NCBI RefSeq assembly: GCF_017355855.1
Contig: NZ_JAFEWD010000005.1
Coordinates: forward strand, 124,001-188,000
Direction of reading: 5' to 3'
DNA length: 64,000 nt
Origin: Pedobacter sp. SYSU D00535
GTDB taxonomy: Bacteria; Bacteroidota; Bacteroidia; Sphingobacteriales; Sphingobacteriaceae
The notes under the pieces were generated by a model. It was not told the DNA's origin. It made no database searches and was given only the letters and a program-made list of their open reading frames with translations. Shown piece by piece: positions 8,540 through 17,980 of the stretch. Every line of letters starts with the position of its first letter. Within the stretch, counting starts at the first letter, position 1. The translations under genes and the position numbers were made by a program.

Positions 8540-10444
8540 ATGATGAGGTTTGAATTTAAAAAGGTTTACGCCTGGGCTGCTTTGTTTGCCTTGTGCTTAA
8601 CCGTTGCTTCATGCGAGGATTACTTGGAGAGAACTCCGGAATCTATTATCTCTGAAGAGATAGCCTTTAAAAATTTTACCAATTTCCAGGGATACACAGA
8701 GGAACTCTATCAATGCGTGCCTAATATGGCACATTCGGGAAATACAGTATCTCTTAACTGGGGAGATGATGAGATCGTATCTACTTTTCAAACGTTCCAC
8801 ATCGTCACCCAGTTTGACCGCGGAAACTTTTGGTTCTGGCAACAAAATTTCAGTGGAGGTACCGTACTTGATCGTCCACTTAATACAAATAATGACGCAG
8901 CTACCAAAGGCTTATGGCCGCTGGCCTGGTATGGAATCCGTAAAGCGAATGTTGGATTAGCTAACTTGAGTTTGCTTACCGATGCCACCGAAGAAGAGAA
9001 GAAGCTCATAGAGGGACAGTTATTGTTTTTCAGAGCCTGGTTCCATTTTTCGTTGATGCAATACTTTGGTGGTTTACCTTATATTGACGCCGTACTACCT
9101 GGTGATCAGCCCTTACGTCAGCCTCGTTTAAGCTATCAGGAGTGTGCAGAGAAGGCTGCAGCTGATTTTAGACGAGCAGCTGATTTGCTTCCCATCAATT
9201 GGGATAGAACCGTTGCCGGCAGTAAAACTTCTGGAAAAAACGAATTACGGATCAACAAAATAATGGCGCTGGGCTATCTGGGAAAAAATTTGTTGTATGC
9301 GGGAAGCCCTTTAATGAATTACGCTTCTACAAAGTCAAAAACCTATCATCCTGAATACTGCAAAAGGGCAGCCGAAGCCTTTGGTGAACTGCTTGATTTG
9401 GTGGAAAAAGGTCAAACCCAGTATGCTCTAATGCCTTGGAACAGATACCTTGAAAACTTCACCACCAGAGGTCAAAACTTCCGCCTTCCCGGTGGTACCG
9501 AGGCCATCTTCCGCTCTACTTATTGGGCTGCAAACGCTTCCAACTGGCATGTGCTGAAGGCCTTTCTTCCCAAGGTTGTAGGCGATCCGGATATCGTTTT
9601 TGTACCCACGGCTAACTATGTAAAGAATTATGGAATGAAAAACGGCCTGCCGGTTCCTGATAACGTTGCTCAGGCCGATCCGGAGTCGGGCTACAATCCG
9701 GAATATCCCTGGAAGGACCGTGATCCAAGATTTTACAATGATATTGTTTTCGACGGTGTCAAAGTCGTTGACGGAGCCATACCTGCAGGCTTTGGACACC
9801 TGCGATATGCCAGCCTTTACACTGGCGGAAGCTACCGGGATCCGGTTAGCGGAAGCAGAACCGGGTATACGCTGAAGAAGTTTTTTTATCCGGGGTACAA
9901 CAAGTATGATGCGCTTTGGAATTACGGTAGTGCTCCGCACTTCAATGTTCCTTACTTAAGGCTGGCTGACGTCTACCTGATGTATGCTGAAGCTGCTGTA
10001 ATGGGGCACAATTCAGTGACAGGACAATCTTCAAATTTCAGTAAGAACGCTGTCGACGCTGTTAACACCATCCGTCAAAGAGCAGGAATGGTTGGCGTAC
10101 ACACGAAGTTCCTTAGTTCTGTTACAGACTTCCTGGGCGAGATTCGCCGTGAAAGGGCAGTGGAAATGTCCTTCGAGGGACATCGGTTCAATGATCTTCG
10201 CCGCTGGATGCTGTTGATCGAGAAGCCTTATACCCTCAAAACTTCTTTAGAATTCACTCGAGCAGGTACTCCTAAGCCGCTAGACGAGCCTGCTAATACA
10301 ACAGACGCTACAGCTAATCGGGTTCAAAACATCAGAGAGCAAGTCATTTTGGAGAGACAATTTGATGAAAAGCACTACTGGTTGCCACTGAAGGTTGCTG
10401 ACGTATCAATGTATCCCGAGTTTTATCAGAATCCGGGATGGTAG
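8540..10444 (+). CDS. SusD/RagB surface glycan-binding lipoprotein (XusB-like)
   Basis: This is a SusD-family lipoprotein of 634 residues, the lid and binding partner of the SusC just upstream. I chose the ATG at 8540, 10 bp after the susC stop. An in-frame ATG at 8516 overlaps susC and would add eight residues before the signal peptide. The lipobox is VASC (C25), followed by EDYLERTP, typical of SusD proteins. Helical TPR-like repeats cover about 75-300. The C-terminal part carries RLADVYLMYAEA and the FEGHRFNDLRRW motif that ends most RagB/SusD domains. It should bind xylan oligosaccharides at the cell surface. Confidence 0.93.
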   Translation: MMRFEFKKVYAWAALFALCLTVASCEDYLERTPESIISEEIAFKNFTNFQGYTEELYQCVPNMAHSGNTVSLNWGDDEIVSTFQTFHIVTQFDRGNFWFWQQNFSGGTVLDRPLNTNNDAATKGLWPLAWYGIRKANVGLANLSLLTDATEEEKKLIEGQLLFFRAWFHFSLMQYFGGLPYIDAVLPGDQPLRQPRLSYQECAEKAAADFRRAADLLPINWDRTVAGSKTSGKNELRINKIMALGYLGKNLLYAGSPLMNYASTKSKTYHPEYCKRAAEAFGELLDLVEKGQTQYALMPWNRYLENFTTRGQNFRLPGGTEAIFRSTYWAANASNWHVLKAFLPKVVGDPDIVFVPTANYVKNYGMKNGLPVPDNVAQADPESGYNPEYPWKDRDPRFYNDIVFDGVKVVDGAIPAGFGHLRYASLYTGGSYRDPVSGSRTGYTLKKFFYPGYNKYDALWNYGSAPHFNVPYLRLADVYLMYAEAAVMGHNSVTGQSSNFSKNAVDAVNTIRQRAGMVGVHTKFLSSVTDFLGEIRRERAVEMSFEGHRFNDLRRWMLLIEKPYTLKTSLEFTRAGTPKPLDEPANTTDATANRVQNIREQVILERQFDEKHYWLPLKVADVSMYPEFYQNPGW

Positions 10445-10468
10445 CGAACAATTATAAGATGTGAAGAA

Positions 10469-13321
10469 ATGAAATACACTAAAATAAGTAAAACGATACT
10501 ATCTCTGGTTGCTTTGGTACCTTGTTTGGCGCAGGCGCAAACAGATGTACAATATAATCCCTCTGTAGCCCCTGATAGCGCTACAAAGGTGCAGGTAGCG
10601 TTCCGAAAGCTCGATAAAAAAGATGTGCTGGGTGGGGTGTCTTCTGTAAATATTGCAGACCTGATGAACAAGAGCTACTCCACTTATAGCCTCGATCATC
10701 TCGAAGCATTTGCTCCTGGTTTTCATGGGAATATATGGGGAAACGGTGCATACCTTGTTCTTGTTGACGGAATTCCCCGTGATGCTGGTAATGTGCTGCC
10801 GACCGAAATACAGGAAATCACTGTTCTTAAGAGTGCCGCTGCGTCGATACTTTATGGGAGCCGGGCGGCCAAGGGGGTATTGTTAATCACTACAAAAAGA
10901 GGGCAGGCTGGTAATCAGCAGGTGCAAATACGAGCAAACGCAGGATTGCACTCCGTAAAGCGTTTTCCCAATTACCTCGGTTCTGCTGAATATATGACGC
11001 TCTACAATGAAGCACGACAGAACGACGGCATCTCTGCACTGTATACAAACGAGCAGATCTACAACCATGCTGCCGGTACAAATCCCTACAGATACCCGAA
11101 TGTCGATATGTATTCTGAGGAATATCTGAAAAGCGGGTATAGCAGATACGACGCGACGATGGAGGTAAGCGGGGGTAATGAGCGAGCCAGATATTATACA
11201 AATCTGGGTTTTTACCGTCAGGGTAGTTTATTGAATTTTGGTGAAGGCCAAAACAATAACACTCAACGGTTCAATGTAAGAGGAAATGTTGATGTAGATA
11301 TTATCAAGCAAATCTCCTCATTTATCGACGCCTCTGTCTCATTTAATAACCAAAGCAATGTAAACGCCGATTATTTTGGTGGAGCAGCTACATTAAGACC
11401 AAACAGATTCTCACCTCTTATTCCAATCAGTATGATCGAAGAGAACGACTGGACTTCGCAAACCTACGTCAACTCGGGGCAGTTGATCGACGGAAAATAT
11501 CTCTTAGGAGGAAGTTCTCTAGATCAGACTAATCCCATTGCTGCGGTTTATGCAGGAGGATCTGGTAATAACATTAGCAGGCAGTTTCAATTCACTACTG
11601 GCGTAAATGCAGATTTGAGTGGGGTGCTTAAAGGCTTGTCCTTCCATACTACATTCGGTCTGGATTATTCCACGTCGTACCGACTGGCTTTCAGTCGTCA
11701 GTATGCCACTTATAATCCCGTATGGAATAACTATTCCGGCGCCGAACTCGTAAGTTTTTCCCAAAAGTTTGGCAATGACGCCAGTACAGGAAATCAGGAT
11801 GTGAGTGAACCCTGGTTCCGGCAAACATCAGCGATAAATGCAAGGCTTGCTTATGAAAACCAGTTTTTGAGTAAGCATAACGTTTCTGCCATGATTGTGG
11901 CTAACGGCTTCCAGCAATCAATAACAGGTGATTATCACAGGCTGAGCAGCGCGAACCTCGGGATGAATCTGGGATATAACTTTAGGCAGACCTATTATGC
12001 CGATTTTACAGGTTCTGTTATTCATTCGGCAAAACTCCCCGAGGGTAACCGAAGAGCTTTTTCTCCAACGCTTTCTTTGGCCTGGCGACTGAGCAATGAA
12101 GGGTTTATGAAATCGGCCAGGTTTGTAAACGATTTAAGGCTGACAGCCTCTGCGGGTGTTATGCATACAGATATCGATATTTCAGGAGGTAACAGCCAGG
12201 GCTTCTACCTGTACGAGTCATCTTTCCGCCAAACCGGTAATAACCTGGTTTACTATACCTGGAGAGACGGAAATACCAACTATACTGCTGTGCAGGATCG
12301 TGATGCTAATCCAAACCTGAAGTTTCCGAAGCGAGAAGAAATAACTTTCGGCATTGACGGGACTTTGTTCAACAGGGCGTTGGCCTTTAATGGTACCTAT
12401 TTCTCCAGCAAAATGACTGGTCTGATTGTCCAAAATGCTTCGGCTTACCCCAGTTATTTCGCACCTCCATTCCCTGCCACGAATTTCATGCCCTGGGAAA
12501 ACTATAACGATGAACTGAGAACAGGATTTGACCTGGGATTAAGTTACAGCAGGAAGTTAGGTCAGGTAGACTGGCGTTTAGGCATGAGCGGAACTTATTT
12601 TGATACCGAAATTCTGCAGCTAGCCGAGCCGATTTATAATAACATCTATCAGTACCGGACAGGTCGTCCATTGAATAACATCTTCGGATTGCAGAACCTT
12701 GGCTTTTACAAAGATCAGGATGACATCAACAATTCACCTAGATCTGGTTTTGGGGAAGTAAAACCTGGAGACATTAAGTATAAGGATCAGAATCAGGATG
12801 GAGTGATCAATGTTGATGATGAGGTTTATCTGGGTCGTTCAACCCCTCCGCTTACACTCGGGTTTAATATTACAGCAAAGTACAAAGGCTTTAGTTTGTT
12901 CGCTGTTGGGCTCTTAAGAAACGGAGGCCTCGCATTGAAGGGTAGTAATTTCAGCAGTATCAATCCAAATTACTTTTGGGTAAATGGAGAAGATAAATAT
13001 TCAGAGATAGTAAGAGGCCGATGGACTCCGGAAACGCGTGAAACTGCTACGTATCCCAGACTCACTACCCAGGCTGGCAGTAACAATTTCAGAACTTCAG
13101 ATTTCTGGCTTTACAGCACCAATAGATTTGACCTGGCAAGAGTGCAGCTCTCGTATACTGTCACTTCGCCCAATGACAGATCAATCTTAAACGGCCTCCA
13201 GATATATGCAAATGGAATGAATCTCCTTAGCGTAGCCAAAAACCGTGAAATCCTTGAACTTAATGTTGGCACAGCTCCTCAAACCCGGTTCTTCAACTTC
13301 GGTGTAAAAGGAAATTTTTAA
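10469..13321 (+). CDS. Short SusC-like transporter lacking N-terminal domain (XusC-like)
   Basis: This is a second SusC-family outer-membrane protein, 950 residues, with signal peptide ending CLAQAQ (about residue 24). Unlike most SusC proteins it has no carboxypeptidase-regulatory-like domain. Where the TonB-box region EVVVVGYG is expected it has KVQVAFRKLDKKDVLGG. The plug is also shortened: after LDHLEAFAPGFHG it goes straight to YLVLVDGIPRD, without the usual glycine/arginine-rich RGxxS part. The rest is recognisable (ILYGSRAAKGVLLITTKRG, then a barrel ending GVKGNF). Its SusD partner starts 11 bp downstream. Family membership is firm. Whether it is TonB-driven is open. Confidence 0.9.
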   Translation: MKYTKISKTILSLVALVPCLAQAQTDVQYNPSVAPDSATKVQVAFRKLDKKDVLGGVSSVNIADLMNKSYSTYSLDHLEAFAPGFHGNIWGNGAYLVLVDGIPRDAGNVLPTEIQEITVLKSAAASILYGSRAAKGVLLITTKRGQAGNQQVQIRANAGLHSVKRFPNYLGSAEYMTLYNEARQNDGISALYTNEQIYNHAAGTNPYRYPNVDMYSEEYLKSGYSRYDATMEVSGGNERARYYTNLGFYRQGSLLNFGEGQNNNTQRFNVRGNVDVDIIKQISSFIDASVSFNNQSNVNADYFGGAATLRPNRFSPLIPISMIEENDWTSQTYVNSGQLIDGKYLLGGSSLDQTNPIAAVYAGGSGNNISRQFQFTTGVNADLSGVLKGLSFHTTFGLDYSTSYRLAFSRQYATYNPVWNNYSGAELVSFSQKFGNDASTGNQDVSEPWFRQTSAINARLAYENQFLSKHNVSAMIVANGFQQSITGDYHRLSSANLGMNLGYNFRQTYYADFTGSVIHSAKLPEGNRRAFSPTLSLAWRLSNEGFMKSARFVNDLRLTASAGVMHTDIDISGGNSQGFYLYESSFRQTGNNLVYYTWRDGNTNYTAVQDRDANPNLKFPKREEITFGIDGTLFNRALAFNGTYFSSKMTGLIVQNASAYPSYFAPPFPATNFMPWENYNDELRTGFDLGLSYSRKLGQVDWRLGMSGTYFDTEILQLAEPIYNNIYQYRTGRPLNNIFGLQNLGFYKDQDDINNSPRSGFGEVKPGDIKYKDQNQDGVINVDDEVYLGRSTPPLTLGFNITAKYKGFSLFAVGLLRNGGLALKGSNFSSINPNYFWVNGEDKYSEIVRGRWTPETRETATYPRLTTQAGSNNFRTSDFWLYSTNRFDLARVQLSYTVTSPNDRSILNGLQIYANGMNLLSVAKNREILELNVGTAPQTRFFNFGVKGNF

Positions 13322-13331
13322 ATAAGAAGAT

Positions 13332-15092
13332 ATGAATAAGATAAAATTGCTCCTTATTTCATTAACCATTATTTGCTTTGGTTGTAAGGACATGTTCGAG
13401 CCTGAGGTGGAGAACATCAGGCAGATCGAGGAAAGCTATAAAGAACCAAGATTTGCGCAGGGGATTTTAATTAGCGCTTACGCCAGGATCCCTACAGATT
13501 CATGGGACTTCAGTGACATGGCAACGGACAACGCCGTTGCCAGTAACGAAACGAATAACTTCTACAGGATGTCTACGGGCGAATGGGCAGCCAACTTCAA
13601 TCCGCTTGAAACCTGGGCTAATTGCTTTGCTGCTATAAACTACACCAATCTTGCACTTGAGATTGCAGATACCGTAACGTATAGCAGGACGGAAGGCATT
13701 AATAAGATGTTTCAGGACAGAGCCAAGGGAGAGGCCCATGGCTTGCGAGCCCTGTTTTTGTTCCACTTATTACGAGCGCATTCTGGCATGTCTGGTGGTC
13801 GTCTTCTCGGCGTTCCCTTGTTCACGGAGTATCAGCTTGCGAGCAAAGGTTCCATTTTTAACAGGCCTAGAGCGACTTTCGAAGAGTGCATGAAGCAACT
13901 GAATGACGATATAGCTAAAGCAACAGGATTGCTGCCTGATGATTACAGGGACGTTGCAAGTGTTCCTGCTAAATACCAGGGCTTGGGGGTAAACAGTGGA
14001 GATTATAACCGGGTTTTTGGAGATGGATCAAAGCTTTTGTTAAGTGGCCGGGTAGCTAAAGCAATTCGTGCTCAGGCGGCGCTTTTGGCTGCAAGTCCGG
14101 CTTACGAAGGCAGTGGTACTACCTGGGCGCAGGCGGCAGAATATGCGGCCGAAATTATTGACCTCAACGGCGGCGTCGCCGGGTTGTCTAATACTGCCCA
14201 AGGGGTGACCTGGTATCTGAATACCAATGGGCAGCTCGATAATATCGGAAATGGAAATAATCCTCCTGAAATTTTGTGGCGAAACTCAGTGCCCGGGAAT
14301 TCGCTGGACCTGGAAGAAAACCATTTTCCGCCAACGCTTTTTGGAAGAGGTCTTTTAAATCCTACTCAAAATCTGGTAGATGCTTTTCCTATGTCCAATG
14401 GCTATCCCATAGGGCATCCGCAGGCAAATTATAATCCATCTCAGCCATACGCGAACAGAGATCCGCGCCTTGCACACTTTATTGTCTACAACGGAAGTAC
14501 TGCCGGAGTGAATTCCTCAACTATTATTACTGCAGCCGACGGAAATACTGACGATGCAATCAACAGAGTGGAAACCTCTACCCGTACCGGCTATTATATG
14601 AGAAAGCTGTTGCGTCAGGATGTAAACCTAAGTCAGAATAGTAGGAACGGACAACGTCATATCAAACCAAGGTTTCGCTATACTGAATTCTACCTCGCTT
14701 ACGCTGAGGCTGCTAATGAAGCTTTTGGACCTTTAGGAACCGGGTCTCGCCCATACTCTGCTTATGATGTGATCAAGGCAATCAGGCAACGTGCCGGCAT
14801 CGGTGGTGGCGACCCTTACCTTGAATCGATTAAGGGAGATAAGAACGCCATGCGTCAGCTAATAAGGAACGAGCGCCGTCTTGAACTGTCATTTGAGGGA
14901 TTTCGGTTTTGGGACCTTCGTCGCTGGAAAGAGAACCTGACAGAGCCAGCAAAAGGCATGTTAATACAGGGAGGTACCTATAACGTGGTTAACGTAGATA
15001 ACAGGGTATACCAAAATCACATGGTTTATGGTCCCGTCCCTTATCTTGAAGTGCTGAAGTTTTCAGAGTTGCAGCAGAATGATAATTGGTAG
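13332..15092 (+). CDS. SusD-like surface glycan-binding lipoprotein (XusD-like)
   Basis: This is the second SusD-family lipoprotein, 586 residues, paired with the short SusC-like gene 11 bp upstream. The lipobox is CFGC (C18). TPR-type helices cover about 60-290, with EAHGLRALFLFHLLRA as one hallmark helix. The C-terminus carries RYTEFYLAYAEAANEAFG and the FEGFRFWDLRRWK motif. It ends NDNW, like the upstream SusD (NPGW). It should capture oligosaccharides for the second transporter. Two SusCD pairs in a row are a feature of the xus-type xylan operons of Bacteroidota. Confidence 0.93.
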   Translation: MNKIKLLLISLTIICFGCKDMFEPEVENIRQIEESYKEPRFAQGILISAYARIPTDSWDFSDMATDNAVASNETNNFYRMSTGEWAANFNPLETWANCFAAINYTNLALEIADTVTYSRTEGINKMFQDRAKGEAHGLRALFLFHLLRAHSGMSGGRLLGVPLFTEYQLASKGSIFNRPRATFEECMKQLNDDIAKATGLLPDDYRDVASVPAKYQGLGVNSGDYNRVFGDGSKLLLSGRVAKAIRAQAALLAASPAYEGSGTTWAQAAEYAAEIIDLNGGVAGLSNTAQGVTWYLNTNGQLDNIGNGNNPPEILWRNSVPGNSLDLEENHFPPTLFGRGLLNPTQNLVDAFPMSNGYPIGHPQANYNPSQPYANRDPRLAHFIVYNGSTAGVNSSTIITAADGNTDDAINRVETSTRTGYYMRKLLRQDVNLSQNSRNGQRHIKPRFRYTEFYLAYAEAANEAFGPLGTGSRPYSAYDVIKAIRQRAGIGGGDPYLESIKGDKNAMRQLIRNERRLELSFEGFRFWDLRRWKENLTEPAKGMLIQGGTYNVVNVDNRVYQNHMVYGPVPYLEVLKFSELQQNDNW

Positions 15093-15121
15093 TTCCCGAA
15101 ACGGTAAATAAAATTAAGAAA

Positions 15122-16093
15122 ATGAAAAAAGTTAACTACATAGTACTATTTCTTGTCCTCGTTTTTACTTCCTGCAAAAATGAAGAATGGGCCTTCCCCG
15201 ACTACGACTATCAGGCGGTGTACTTTGGCCATCAGTATCCAGTAAGGACGATCACTTTTGGTGAAGATCAATTTGATACGTTTATGGATAACCAGGGGAG
15301 ATTTCAAATTGTGGCTACTACGGGCGGTGTTTATGAAGTAGAAAAAGATGTAACCATAGATGTGCAGGTTGATAACTCGTTAGCGCAGAACTTGCGTTTC
15401 AGAGCGGGGGAGAATGAAATTATTCCAATGCCTTCCAATTATTACCAGCTGGCCTCCAATAGAATTATCATCCCGAAAGGGAAGTTAATCGGCGGAGTTG
15501 AAGTGCAACTTACCGACGCATTCTTTGCAGATCCCCTGGCCTATGGAAGAAACTACGTAATTCCATTGAAAGCTGTCAGCGTAGCCAATGCCGATTCAAT
15601 TCTTCAGGGCAAGCACTTCACTTTATATGCTGTCAAGTACGTAAATGAGTTTCATGGATTTTACCTGCGGAGGGGCAAAGATGTTATTGAAGGTAAGAAT
15701 GGCAATACCAGTCTAAACAAAACATTGACCAGAAGAAATCAGTACGTCGAGCGAGACGAAGTAAAAGCCTTAAATACGAAAGGTAGGAAGGTGGTTGAGC
15801 TTCCCCTTACCTTCCAGAATAGTACAGGAACGAACGTTTCTACTAATCTTTTATTAACCTTCGATAATAGTGACAATTGCTCAATAAGTGCTGCAGGCGG
15901 AACTTTCACCGCTACCGGTAGCGGAAAATTTGTAAAGAAAGGTGAGAAAAATAGCTGGGGTCAAAAGGACCGGGATGCGGTTTATTTACAATACACCATC
16001 GACCATCCAGATATGCGTATAACCGCCACCGATACACTGGTTCTCAGAAACCGTGGTGTTGTAATGGAGACCTTTGCCCCTGTAGCCAAATAA
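15122..16093 (+). CDS. DUF1735-type surface lipoprotein (XusE position)
   Basis: This is a lipoprotein of 323 residues with lipobox FTSC (C18). I chose the ATG at 15122, which puts the signal peptide (MKKVNYIVLF) at the N-terminus; an upstream in-frame ATG at 15086 overlaps susD and adds an unlikely leader. The first half (about 25-175) has the DUF1735/BT_3987-type beta-sandwich pattern, including YYQLASNRIIIPKGKLIGGVEV. The second half is a separate beta-rich domain beginning near FHGFYLRRGKDV. Such proteins sit next to SusCD pairs and are thought to bind glycans at the surface. Position matches xusE of the known xylan operons. No catalytic motif is visible. Confidence 0.78.
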   Translation: MKKVNYIVLFLVLVFTSCKNEEWAFPDYDYQAVYFGHQYPVRTITFGEDQFDTFMDNQGRFQIVATTGGVYEVEKDVTIDVQVDNSLAQNLRFRAGENEIIPMPSNYYQLASNRIIIPKGKLIGGVEVQLTDAFFADPLAYGRNYVIPLKAVSVANADSILQGKHFTLYAVKYVNEFHGFYLRRGKDVIEGKNGNTSLNKTLTRRNQYVERDEVKALNTKGRKVVELPLTFQNSTGTNVSTNLLLTFDNSDNCSISAAGGTFTATGSGKFVKKGEKNSWGQKDRDAVYLQYTIDHPDMRITATDTLVLRNRGVVMETFAPVAK

Positions 16094-16106
16094 AAAAAGA
16101 CTAGTC

Positions 16107-17750
16107 ATGAAAAAATCACATAAACTACTAGGCATATATGCGTTTGCCTTTTCTGCACTTGTTGCCTGTGACCCTCGTGAAGAATCAGACTTTTTTGTAG
16201 ACAAACCGCAGAGTTTGATTGTACAGGAAGAGCTTGATTCCTTTGATGCCTTAAAATCATATATAAATAGAGGAACACACGCTCAATTCAAACTGGGAGC
16301 GTCTGTTGCTGCAACCGACTACATAACTCGAGGCATTCTATATAGAATCGTTAATCGCAACTTCGATGAAATTAACCCAACAGGATTAACCCATGGCTCA
16401 ATAGTTCGGGCGGACGGTAGCCCTGACCTAACTGCACTCAGCGGTTTGATCAGTACGGCTAAAGCGTCTGAAGTTTCAGTTTTTGGTCCCGCTTTGGTAA
16501 GCCATACGAATCAAAACTCGACCTATCTCAACAGTATAATTGCTCCCCTGGTAATTTCGGGAGATGCTGCAAGAGCTGTGGTCGTGAATTTTGATGCCGA
16601 TAATCTGGGAACTACTTATCCCATGTCTAACGGAGGAAGCGCTACTGTTGTAAACAATACATTGAAGAATTCCAAAGTACTGAATGTGAAAGGAGCACAG
16701 ACCTTTCCAAGGCTTCCCATTACGTTGCCGCAGGGAAGAAAGCTGGGCGACTATGTTTCTATCACCCTGGATATGTATATCACTGATGCAACGGGGCGAT
16801 TTGGTCAGGGAATGAGGGTGAGTATAAACGGTGGGACGGTTGTGAACTACCCTACCCCAGCAAATTCGGGTATAAGTAATGGTGTGTGGGGGAAAATGAC
16901 GCTGCCCCTGGCTACAATGAACCTAACTGAGCAGCAGAAGCAATTAACCACCTTTACCTTGATGGTTGGTTCGGCAACAGGTGCAGCGGATTATTTTATT
17001 GACAATATTTCAATGCAGGACATCAATATTCCAAAAACGAATGCGGAAAAGACACAGCTTATTGATGCAGCCCTGAGCAAATATATCTCCAGCGTAGTCG
17101 ACACCTCTAAACATTACATTAAAGCCTGGACGGTCATCGACAGACCGATGGATGACGTAAATCCATCTCAGCTAAGAACCGGTGTGGGAAAGACCCTGTC
17201 TGCCGGCGACTTCTACTGGAGAGATTATCTTGGCAACGACTTTGGGGTAAGGGCCTTTCAACTGGCCAGACAGCGAGCCAATTCAGGTGATAAACTCTTC
17301 GTAAATGAGGATAAGTTACTAGGCAATTCGGCAAAGTTAAACGGCTTATTGGCTTATATCAACGATCTCGGGAACAAGGGCGCAACAGTAGATGGCATTG
17401 GAGTGGATTTAAACCTCACGCTCAACTCGAACAAAGCAGAGATCGATCAATTATTCACTTCATTGGCGGCTACAGGTAAACTAATCCGGGTGTCCGGATT
17501 GACGATTGGCACTGCTGGCGTGAAAAAGAAAGATGCGACGGCGGAGACCTATAACCAGCAAGCAGAGATGTACAAATACGTGATTCAAAAGTACCTTGAG
17601 TTGATTCCTGCAGCTCAACGCTACGGAATTGTTATCCGTGATTTGGTGGACGCGTCAGGTGCAGAAGTAGAACCGCTTGGTCTCTTTCGTGATAATTATT
17701 TGAGGAAACCTGCTTATGTAGGTGTCACAGAGGGATTGGCGGGAAAATAA
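16107..17750 (+). CDS. Catalytically dead GH10-fold lipoprotein with inserted CBM
   Basis: The protein has 547 residues, lipobox LVAC (C21), and starts 13 bp after the DUF1735 gene. It follows the GH10 xylanase template: FDEINPTGLTHGSI (GH10 FNxxTxENxMKxGSI), VFGPALVSHTNQN (VHGHTLVWHxQ), and FGVRAFQLARQRANSGDKLF, ending LRKPAYVGV. A beta-sandwich module (about 155-308), probably CBM4-like, is inserted after the third strand, as in Bacteroidota Xyn10C enzymes. The acid/base motif WDVVNE is WTVIDR (R346 for Glu), the nucleophile motif ITELD is VSGLT (G464 for Glu), and the ENxMK and GLQSH sites read TGLTH and GVDLN. I infer a non-catalytic surface xylan-binding protein standing where xyn10C normally is. 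Confidence 0.82.
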   Translation: MKKSHKLLGIYAFAFSALVACDPREESDFFVDKPQSLIVQEELDSFDALKSYINRGTHAQFKLGASVAATDYITRGILYRIVNRNFDEINPTGLTHGSIVRADGSPDLTALSGLISTAKASEVSVFGPALVSHTNQNSTYLNSIIAPLVISGDAARAVVVNFDADNLGTTYPMSNGGSATVVNNTLKNSKVLNVKGAQTFPRLPITLPQGRKLGDYVSITLDMYITDATGRFGQGMRVSINGGTVVNYPTPANSGISNGVWGKMTLPLATMNLTEQQKQLTTFTLMVGSATGAADYFIDNISMQDINIPKTNAEKTQLIDAALSKYISSVVDTSKHYIKAWTVIDRPMDDVNPSQLRTGVGKTLSAGDFYWRDYLGNDFGVRAFQLARQRANSGDKLFVNEDKLLGNSAKLNGLLAYINDLGNKGATVDGIGVDLNLTLNSNKAEIDQLFTSLAATGKLIRVSGLTIGTAGVKKKDATAETYNQQAEMYKYVIQKYLELIPAAQRYGIVIRDLVDASGAEVEPLGLFRDNYLRKPAYVGVTEGLAGK

Positions 17751-17785
17751 GTATTCACAAATGCTTTTGGGAGACTAGTATTACG

Positions 17786-17824
17786 AGCACAAGATGTTTT
17801 ATGCGGACATCTTGTGCTTTTTCC
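17786..17824 (+). terminator. Rho-independent terminator of the SusCD operon
   Basis: A perfect 12-bp stem (AGCACAAGATGT at 17786-17797, ACATCTTGTGCT at 17807-17818) with a 9-nt loop is followed by TTTTCC. It lies 36 bp after the GH10-like gene and should end the six-gene operon, leaving the GH30 gene to its own promoter. Confidence 0.88.
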
Positions 17825-17980
17825 TTTATAGCCAGTACCGACTTAACTTGCAATTTGAGTTGTACAGAAGGCTTCTGCTAATCTACTACCTATAATAATC
17901 CCGTGTTACGCTGCTGAATTTACCGGCGGATAAACGAGGCTTGGGTGATCTGGATCGATGAACCACTATAAACTCTAAAA

